Below are positions 1 through 5,807 of a DNA stretch of 5,807 bases, in pieces. The notes beneath the pieces are model-generated. The model worked only from the letters and a program-made list of their open reading frames with translations. It made no database searches and was not told the DNA's origin. Origin of the DNA: Desulfobacterales bacterium (GTDB lineage: Bacteria; Desulfobacterota; Desulfobacteria; Desulfobacterales; Desulfobacteraceae); the NCBI GenBank assembly GCA_022361095.1, contig JAKSBO010001091.1, positions 1 through 5,807 on the forward strand. Direction: 5' to 3'. Position numbers and translations under genes: made by a program. Each line of letters opens with the position of its first letter. The first letter of the stretch is position 1.

Positions 1-690
1 AATACTTATTTAAAAGAGAATTCTAAATTATGGAATGAAAACTTTGTAACGTTACATGCGTTGAATCAAACAAATGGTAAAGGTCGATTTGAAAGAAAAT
101 GGTATTCTGAGAAAGGCCTGGATTTAACATTTTCAACATTGTTTTTGCCAAACGAGAAGGTAAAAAATTTGTCTGTAGTATCGTTATATGCAGGACTGGC
201 TGTATATAACGTTTTAATAAAGCAGTTAGATGAAAATTTAAATTTAAAATGGCCGAATGACATATATTATAAAGATAAAAAATTAGGCGGGATTCTTTGC
301 GAAAATATCTGTTCTAATAATAAGCAAGTCGTAATCATTGGAATAGGAATAAACGTTAACAGTTTAAATAATTCTGAAAAAATTTTAGATAACAACATCA
401 CTTCTGTAAAAGAAATTACAAATATTAACTATAATATTGATTTCATATTAAATGATATATTAAAGGAATTAAGAATTTATTTAAACAATTCTAATTTTCC
501 ATTAAATAATGACGTTTTAAATGAATGGAAAAATGCTTCAACATCTATAGGGAAAAAAGTTTTATATGAGCAAGATGGAGAACAAAAAAATGCAGTGATC
601 ATTGACATTAACAACAATTCTTCATTAGCGCTTTTAGATGAAAAAACTAATAAAAAAATTAATTTTTTTGGTGAAATTATATTTAAATAG
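1..690 (+). CDS. birA: Biotin-[acetyl-CoA-carboxylase] ligase (BirA-type), 5' end missing
   Basis: Biotin-protein ligase: it makes biotinyl-5'-AMP from biotin and ATP and transfers biotin to the BCCP lysine of carboxylases in the cytoplasm. The frame is open from base 1, so the gene starts before the window; 229 codons are visible, ending in TAG 688-690. Numbering from base 1, the fragment opens with NTYLKE, matching the STNxYL start of the catalytic domain. The biotinyl-AMP loop is G26-K-G-R-F-E-R32 then KW (E. coli GRGRRGRKW), with R29 matching R118. KWPND is at 83-87, and KKLGGIL at 93-99 has K94 matching catalytic K183. IIGIGINVN is at 112-120. From about E175 a small C-terminal domain (BPL_C, SH3-like) follows, ending GEIIFK. 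Any N-terminal helix-turn-helix repressor domain would lie outside the window, so a regulatory role cannot be judged. The TTG at 61 is internal: homology continues upstream of it. The next gene encodes a probable substrate. Base composition is very AT-rich, with long A/T runs in the 400-480 stretch. Confidence 0.95.
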   Translation, partial: NTYLKENSKLWNENFVTLHALNQTNGKGRFERKWYSEKGLDLTFSTLFLPNEKVKNLSVVSLYAGLAVYNVLIKQLDENLNLKWPNDIYYKDKKLGGILCENICSNNKQVVIIGIGINVNSLNNSEKILDNNITSVKEITNINYNIDFILNDILKELRIYLNNSNFPLNNDVLNEWKNASTSIGKKVLYEQDGEQKNAVIIDINNNSSLALLDEKTNKKINFFGEIIFK

Positions 691-833
691 TGTGAGACCG
701 AAAACCTGAAAATTTTTTTCGAGTACAAGGCGGATCAAAATTTTAACCGGAGGAATACATAAAGTATTTTGAGGATTAAAATTTTGATCCAACGCCGTAA
801 TCGGGAAAATTTACGGTTTTCGGTCGGGCACTA
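688..833. mobile_element. MITE-like or REP-like imperfect palindrome between birA and the carboxylase gene
   Basis: This 146-base imperfect inverted repeat fills most of the intergenic gap. Paired arms, from outside in: TAGTG 688-692 with CACTA 829-833; GACCGAAAACC 696-706 with GGTTTTCGGTC 815-825; AAATTTT 710-716 with AAAATTT 806-812; CGA 720-722 with TCG 801-803; TAC 724-726 with GTA 797-799; GGC 729-731 with GCC 794-796; and a perfect 15-base arm at 732-746 with 776-790. The centre carries a small hairpin, AATAC 754-758 with GTATT 764-768. It encodes no transposase, so movement would need one supplied in trans. TA at 688-689 and 832-833 could be a TA target duplication, as made by IS630/Tc1-mariner transposases; that is inference. 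Transcribed, it would fold into a long hairpin that could affect readthrough from birA, processing or mRNA stability. I have a weak recollection of similar repeats in Desulfobacterales. The palindrome itself is certain; its mobility is not shown. Confidence 0.75.
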
Positions 834-850
834 AATAAAACCAAAAAAAT

Positions 851-856
851 GTGGAG
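851..856 (+). promoter_or_regulatory. Ribosome binding site of the carboxylase gene
   Basis: GTGGAG lies six bases before ATG 863 and nine before ATG 866, good Shine-Dalgarno spacing for either. It lies downstream of the palindrome (ends 833), so the inserted element leaves the ribosome site intact. The in-frame GTG at 851 is part of this site and is therefore an unlikely start. Confidence 0.65.
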
Positions 857-862
857 TCTATC

Positions 863-3800
863 ATGATGGATAAAGAACAAGTTCAAAAGGATTTTCAAGA
901 AGCTCTTGAAAAATTAAAGACAATCAGTCCCGAACTTATGGGGAAAAGAAAATCTGATACTGTAAATGTATCTGATAAACGTCCACATAGATTACAAAAG
1001 GTTTTAGTAGCAAACAGAGGGGAAATTGCCAAAAGATTCTTTTTAGCATTACACGAAGAGGGAATACCTTCTGTTGCTGTTGTAACTGATGTAGATAAAG
1101 GACAGTCGTGGTATGAATTTGCTGATGAAGTAGTTTTTATTGGTGAAGAATTAAACTATGCAAACATAGCAACAGTTATTGCAGCTGCATCCCTTGCAAA
1201 AGCAAATGCTATTTATTCAGGTTACGGATTTTTATCTGAAAATGCTGATTTTGTAGAATCCATTGAAATTATTTCAAACTTTACCGGTGAAGAAATAATT
1301 TTCATGGGACCCAACCACACAACAATGAGACTTATGGGAGACAAAGTTCGTTCTCGTGAACTTGCTAAAAAGCATGAAATACCATTGTTTGAAAGTTCAA
1401 ATGCATTTACAACACCGGATGTCGAAGCAGTAAAAAAAGAAGCGAATAGAATTGGTTATCCGGTAATTGTAAAATTGAGTGCTGGTGGTGGGGGAAAAGG
1501 TATGTACCCTGTTTTCAGCGATGAAGAATTACCCGATGCTGTAGAGTCTTGTTGTAGAATTGGTAAAGATTTATATAATGACAGTACATTTTATATAGAA
1601 AGATTTATTCAAAGACCGGTACATATTGAGGTTCAGGTCTTTAATGGTAGAGCGGTCGGTATTAGGAAGTGTGCTGTACAAAGAAGAAATCAAAAAATTA
1701 TCGAAGAAAGTGGTCACACATTTTTAGATGATCATTTAGCATTATCATTTTTATCTTCAGCAGAAAGACTGGCAATTATTTCAGGATACAGTACTTGTGG
1801 TGCCGGCACAGTTGAATTCTTAATTGATGATGCAAATGGTAAATTTGGTTTCATGGAAATGAATACCAGGCTACAGGTTGAGTACGGTGTTACGGACCAA
1901 TCACTTGGTATTGACCTGGCAAAATGGCACATTCTTTATTTTGATGGAAGAGAAGGTAAGATTGAAGGTGTAGATGCAATAAAATTCCGTGTTTCAGAAA
2001 GACAACATGCAATTCAGTGTCGTATTTATGCTGAAGAACCGGAAAATGACTACAGACCTTCTCCAGGTAAAATTCAACAGTTAGATTTCCCAATATTTAA
2101 TGGTATACGCAGTGACTTCGGATTTGTGAAAGGTGACAAAATCCTTTCTATGTATGATCCAATGATCGGTAAACTGATTGGTTATGGAACAAGCAGGGAA
2201 GAAGCGTTACTCAGGTTAGAGCGTGCACTTCAAGATCTGTATATTAAAGGTGTAGGAACAAATGTTAATCAATTGATTAAAATAGTTCGTCATCCGGAGT
2301 TTATTAATCCAAATTATACAAACAATATATTACATGAAAATCCAGACTTAAATTTTACCCAAGAAGAATCTTTAGAAGGTGTTGAACCAGACAGACGCGC
2401 TAACAAGCAAGTTATATTTGGTGCTTTTACAGAGTATATTAAATATTTACACCAAATTGCCAAAGATTACATGGTAATTGCGAGTGTAGATGGAATTATT
2501 GAGAGTGAACCAGAATCAAAAATTCCATTTAAATTTAAAGTAAACTATAAAAATAAAGAGCACTTAGTAGAATTTGTACAAACAAAAATCGATACGTTTT
2601 ATACATATGTCAACGCAGTGTATAACGGTAAGATTACAATGACTTCGTTTAATGATAGAAGTGATTATTTCTTAGTAACATTTGGAAATGCGTCAAAGCG
2701 TATTCATGTAGACAGACAGGTTGATTGTATTATTCTGAGAATGAGAGATGATAGTAATAAGATCAACTACTATAGAATGAATGTTTTACCGGAAGGTATA
2801 GAAGAAGCCGATACTGTAGGCGTTGTCAGTTCCCCATTCCAGGGGTCTTTTGTTTCATTTAGCAGAGATGATTTAGCAGTTGGAGAAAAAGTTAAAGCAG
2901 GTGAACCTTTAATGATTTTATCTGCAATGAAAATGGAAACTGTTATTGAAGCGCCAATTGATGGGACAATTGAGTACATTATAGAAGATGGAGAGCTTTC
3001 GAAATTACAAATTGCAAAAACCCTTGATGGAAGAATTATTGGTAAGAGCCTTCAAACAGGTGAAATGCTGGTTAAAATTGCCGGCGATAAACAAGAAGAA
3101 GGCGACAAAGGATCTGAAAAACAAAGCACGAATGTGCAATCATACTTTGATGCTTCAGAAAATACACTGGATCTAATCTATCGAGAAAATTGTGAAGATA
3201 TTATAATTGAGAATTCAGACAAACACTTTGAAATAATTATCGAACTATTCCAGGCAATGATAAGCGGATTTTTGCAACAGCCGATAATTATTGAAAGATT
3301 AAAAAGTATTATTGCAAAAATCCCTGCCCAAAGCTGGAAAACATTGTTGGATGAGAAACGTTCAGATGAGATTTGTAAACTGATTTTAAATTATACCAAC
3401 ATTACAAGATTATTTTCTCCGGTTGTTTCCCATGAAGGATTTTCTTATCCCGAAGAACTAAATCATTTTGTGCGACACTGGCAAAACAAAGATGTTGAAT
3501 TATCATCAGAATTTAAACATTTACTAGATGAATTGTTAGTCACTTATGGCGTTGATAATTGGGATAATGATAACGAAGTTAAAAATATTCAAATACAGCA
3601 GCTATTCTTGTTATTCAAACTGTCATATGATGCAACAATTAATCATTGGACAAAAGTTGGAAAACAACAACATGTAGTTGCAAACTTAAAAACTACATCG
3701 AAATTAACTGTTCCAACACTGAAAAAGCTTTATGATCATACTCAAGCACAAATTGATGAGTCATCATCTAAATTCTTGCATAAAATTATTTCAGAACATT

Positions 3801-5807
3801 TTCCAGATACCAGTGTTGATATCTATCTAGGAGCCAGCAGTGCTAAAGAGATAGATAACGCTGCATTTGAAAAATCTCTAAGTAAACCGGAAACAAAGCT
3901 GATACCTGAAAAATTAGAAAAATGGATAACTGAAAATCTTCAAGAAAAAATCTCAATACTTGAAAACAATTACAATATCATCAGATTAGAATCTGAACCT
4001 GAGAACATTGTTTTATATAAACTGCAATCAAAAACAGATGAAAAAGAATCTAAGTATTTAACATACGCTTTTGCAGATTTTGCAAAAGATAGTGGCGCCA
4101 ATGAGGTTGTTCAAGAAGCAATGCTCAATGCTGCATCTGTGATCTCAGGATTTCAAAGTGTTCTAAGCCTTTCAAACAGCAGATTAGAAGTTGTTTTTAA
4201 AGGTAAAGAAGTTATCTGGGACACAACTTGCAATTACAATGAAGATTCATACATAAATTACCATGAACTTAAAATAATTTGTGCTTCAATAATAACAAAC
4301 TTCTATGACAATACGATTACAAGTGGTGTCATTGATACAGATGTTGTTTATCCTTACACAAAAACAACTGAAAGAAAAATTATAAAATTTTATCAAAAAG
4401 ATGAATCTATTGCTTTTGATATTTCCCACAAAAACAATAAAGCTAATCCATATTATACTGAACAAGAAGAAAATGTTGCCGATCAAAAACTTTTTGCCAA
4501 CGGCAAATGGCCGTTAGAACTTTGGGCAGCCGAGTGTTTTGATCCAGGTTCAATGGAAGAAGTTAAAATTGATTATATAGATAACAATGAAAAAGGCTTA
4601 CCTGTTGGTTCAAAAATATTTGTTGGAACAATCAATGGAAAACAAGCGTGTTTCTGTATGAAAGATTTTAGAATAAATGGTGGTGCGACCGGAGACTTGG
4701 AAGGATTAAAATATGGCGCTGCAGGATACCTTTCATATTTAAAAGGTTGGCCTCTATACGTGTGGAATGATAGTGCCGGCGCTGACATTAAACAAGGAAT
4801 GGTTTCTCTTAACCGTGGTGGACAAGGTTTTATGATGAACTCTCTACTTAGACAAAATGTCAGTCCTGAGAAATTTAGAAACTATATTGAAGGCGTCACT
4901 GATCCATCATTAAACGCGGTTTTCAAAGAGTTAAATGAAACATTTAATATATCTGCAGATAAGCCAGCGACAAACGGCAAGCCAATGACTATTGCTATTA
5001 GTACAGGCGCTTCGGCAGGACTTGACGTATATGGTTCAAGCCAGGCTACAATTCAGCTAATTCTTGATTCGGATAATTCTTATCGTGTACTTACAGGTTC
5101 AAATGTAATTAAATCCGTAATGGGTGAAGATATTTCAAACTACGATATTGGTGGTGCGAAAATATTAGGAAAATGGACAGGAATTGTTGATTTTGTAGCA
5201 GATGACAAGCTGGACTTGATTAGAAAAATATATGAACTTCAAGGATTATTTTCCTCAGAAGAAAGTTATAAAGAGATTAAACGCCCTGAAACAGTTCTTG
5301 TTGAAAAAACGGATATTTATAAATCAATAGTTTTTAATGAGTCTGTTGTTAAAAACAATGTTGATCATGGGCTTTTCAGTGGATTTAAATCTGAATATTA
5401 TGGATCAAACGCTTTACTGGGTGGATTTGCTAAAGTTGCTGGAAGAAGGGTCTTGATAATGGGATCTCGTACAAATTCCGGTCTTAGATCTACATCTTCA
5501 ATTATAAAAGCACGTGAACTATTAAAAGTAGCTCACAGAACCTCAACTTCACAAATACTTGTTTTTGGTGAAAAATGGATGCAAACTGCAGACAATAGAT
5601 CAACAACAAGCATGCGCCCAAGATTAGATTTAATGGCTACTTTAAGAGAAAAAGCAGGCGTTAGAGTTCATATTGTTACACATATTGATGGTTTAAAACT
5701 TGCTGAAATAAATAGTACTGCTGATGTGGTTGTTTTTATAAAACCGGAAAATATTTGCGAAAATGATCTTAAAAAAAAAAAAAAAAACTCAACTTTCATT
5801 GTTGAAA
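863..5807 (+). CDS. Giant single-chain biotin-dependent acyl-CoA carboxylase (BC-BCCP-central-CT), 3' end missing
   Basis: ATP-dependent carboxylation of biotin, then transfer of CO2 to an acyl-CoA (acetyl-, propionyl- or longer; substrate unresolved), in one cytoplasmic chain. The 1648 visible codons contain no stop. ATG 863 follows GTGGAG; ATG 866 is equally possible. Residues 1-46 are a charged extension. BC (about 47-495): VLVANRGEIAKR 47-58, MGDK with K161, K204 plus Gly-loop AGGGGKGM 207-214, E246, H254, QRRNQK 273-278, E318, EMNTRLQVE 332-340, R387. These match E. coli K116, K159, E201, H209, Q233-K238, E276, E288-E296 and R338, except N276 for H236. About 496-653 is a bridging region. 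BCCP (about 654-741): SAMKMET 687-693, biotinyl lysine K690. About 742-1212 is unrecognised. CT N-half (about 1213-1465): CFDPGSMEEV, GGATGD 1273-1278, NDSAGADIKQG 1302-1312, GASAGLDVYG 1382-1391, TGSNVIKSVMGE from 1411, then IGGAK and TGIVDFVADD. The CT C-half starts near 1484, is divergent (VFGEKW at 1567), and runs off the window. Carboxylase function is well supported; the exact family is not. Confidence 0.93.
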   Translation, partial: MMDKEQVQKDFQEALEKLKTISPELMGKRKSDTVNVSDKRPHRLQKVLVANRGEIAKRFFLALHEEGIPSVAVVTDVDKGQSWYEFADEVVFIGEELNYANIATVIAAASLAKANAIYSGYGFLSENADFVESIEIISNFTGEEIIFMGPNHTTMRLMGDKVRSRELAKKHEIPLFESSNAFTTPDVEAVKKEANRIGYPVIVKLSAGGGGKGMYPVFSDEELPDAVESCCRIGKDLYNDSTFYIERFIQRPVHIEVQVFNGRAVGIRKCAVQRRNQKIIEESGHTFLDDHLALSFLSSAERLAIISGYSTCGAGTVEFLIDDANGKFGFMEMNTRLQVEYGVTDQSLGIDLAKWHILYFDGREGKIEGVDAIKFRVSERQHAIQCRIYAEEPENDYRPSPGKIQQLDFPIFNGIRSDFGFVKGDKILSMYDPMIGKLIGYGTSREEALLRLERALQDLYIKGVGTNVNQLIKIVRHPEFINPNYTNNILHENPDLNFTQEESLEGVEPDRRANKQVIFGAFTEYIKYLHQIAKDYMVIASVDGIIESEPESKIPFKFKVNYKNKEHLVEFVQTKIDTFYTYVNAVYNGKITMTSFNDRSDYFLVTFGNASKRIHVDRQVDCIILRMRDDSNKINYYRMNVLPEGIEEADTVGVVSSPFQGSFVSFSRDDLAVGEKVKAGEPLMILSAMKMETVIEAPIDGTIEYIIEDGELSKLQIAKTLDGRIIGKSLQTGEMLVKIAGDKQEEGDKGSEKQSTNVQSYFDASENTLDLIYRENCEDIIIENSDKHFEIIIELFQAMISGFLQQPIIIERLKSIIAKIPAQSWKTLLDEKRSDEICKLILNYTNITRLFSPVVSHEGFSYPEELNHFVRHWQNKDVELSSEFKHLLDELLVTYGVDNWDNDNEVKNIQIQQLFLLFKLSYDATINHWTKVGKQQHVVANLKTTSKLTVPTLKKLYDHTQAQIDESSSKFLHKIISEHFPDTSVDIYLGASSAKEIDNAAFEKSLSKPETKLIPEKLEKWITENLQEKISILENNYNIIRLESEPENIVLYKLQSKTDEKESKYLTYAFADFAKDSGANEVVQEAMLNAASVISGFQSVLSLSNSRLEVVFKGKEVIWDTTCNYNEDSYINYHELKIICASIITNFYDNTITSGVIDTDVVYPYTKTTERKIIKFYQKDESIAFDISHKNNKANPYYTEQEENVADQKLFANGKWPLELWAAECFDPGSMEEVKIDYIDNNEKGLPVGSKIFVGTINGKQACFCMKDFRINGGATGDLEGLKYGAAGYLSYLKGWPLYVWNDSAGADIKQGMVSLNRGGQGFMMNSLLRQNVSPEKFRNYIEGVTDPSLNAVFKELNETFNISADKPATNGKPMTIAISTGASAGLDVYGSSQATIQLILDSDNSYRVLTGSNVIKSVMGEDISNYDIGGAKILGKWTGIVDFVADDKLDLIRKIYELQGLFSSEESYKEIKRPETVLVEKTDIYKSIVFNESVVKNNVDHGLFSGFKSEYYGSNALLGGFAKVAGRRVLIMGSRTNSGLRSTSSIIKARELLKVAHRTSTSQILVFGEKWMQTADNRSTTSMRPRLDLMATLREKAGVRVHIVTHIDGLKLAEINSTADVVVFIKPENICENDLKKKKKNSTFIVE
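5771..5787 (+). repeat. 17-base poly-A tract inside the carboxylase reading frame
   Basis: Seventeen consecutive A bases code for five lysines and the start of an asparagine codon, in the divergent C-half of the carboxyltransferase. As printed, the frame stays open to the window end (KNSTFIVE). One extra A would place TGA (5803-5805) in frame after KLNFHC, and one fewer would give TQLSLLK. The run is therefore a point where polymerase slippage, phase variation or a sequencing and assembly error would change the protein. Confidence 0.9.

Noticed and set aside
61..690. birA starting at TTG 61
   Set aside because: The frame is open from base 1, and the residues before it (NTYLKE...VTLHA) match the ligase catalytic domain, so TTG 61 is internal.
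707..719. Intrinsic terminator for birA ending in seven T (713-719)
   Set aside because: No GC-rich stem stands just before the T run; the T run is part of the palindrome arm. The whole palindrome might hinder transcription, but it is not a classic terminator.
477..728. Minus-strand open frame of 83 codons
   Set aside because: Antisense to the birA C-terminal domain and to the left arm of the palindrome; no ribosome site or recognisable protein.
749..775. GGAGG in the centre of the palindrome as a ribosome site for a small gene
   Set aside because: No start codon follows at a suitable distance, and no open frame of useful length exists on the + strand inside the element.
784..840. Sigma-70 promoter for the carboxylase gene (TTGATC or TTTACG with an AT-rich -10)
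   Set aside because: No -10 box close to TATAAT appears at 16-18 bases from either; in such AT-rich DNA these partial matches are expected by chance.
851..862. GTG 851 as the carboxylase start
   Set aside because: It is in frame, but it belongs to the GTGGAG ribosome site, and ATG 863 is better placed.
1732..2093. Two overlapping minus-strand open frames
   Set aside because: Both lie antisense to the most conserved part of the biotin carboxylase domain, whose + strand frame is certain.
2770..3176. Short open frames opposite and beside the BCCP domain
   Set aside because: They overlap the clear BCCP coding frame in other frames and resemble no protein I know.
4286..4788. Minus-strand open frames in the central and carboxyltransferase regions
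   Set aside because: The hydrophobic 66-codon frame could look like a membrane peptide, but it is the complement of AT-rich coding sequence and has no supporting start signal.

Overview
The window holds two genes on the + strand and one palindromic repeat between them. The DNA is AT-rich, and the birA fragment is visibly richer in A+T than the second gene. Positions 1-690 are the 3' part of a biotin-protein ligase gene (birA). Positions 863-5807 are the 5' part of a very large, uninterrupted reading frame of at least 1648 codons. It encodes a single-chain biotin-dependent carboxylase and continues past the window edge. The 172-base gap between the genes is mostly filled by an imperfect palindrome of about 146 bases (688-833) that looks like a MITE or a REP-like element.

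The two proteins fit together. BirA activates biotin as biotinyl-5'-AMP and attaches it to the lysine in the SAMKM motif of a biotin carboxyl carrier (BCCP) domain; that motif lies at residues 687-691 of the next protein. The large protein reads in order: biotin carboxylase (BC, about residues 47-495), a bridging region (about 496-653), BCCP (about 654-741), a central region of about 470 residues that I do not recognise (about 742-1212), and a carboxyltransferase whose N-half (about 1213-1465) is clear and whose C-half (from about 1484) is divergent and cut by the window. Most bacteria split these activities among separate subunits. The order with a long central region recalls eukaryotic acetyl-CoA carboxylase, and single-chain bacterial long-chain acyl-CoA carboxylases are also known. 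The acyl-CoA substrate cannot be read from this sequence.

The organism is a bacterium with AT-rich DNA. The palindrome resembles, from memory only, repeats I associate with some Desulfobacterota (Desulfobacterales); this is a weak hint and not an assignment. Three details deserve attention: the palindrome is bounded by TA and its removal would leave birA with a TAA stop at the same codon; the carboxylase has an unusual domain plan with a large unassigned middle; and a run of 17 A (5771-5787) inside the carboxylase is a hotspot for slippage or sequence error, where one added A would end the protein within six codons.
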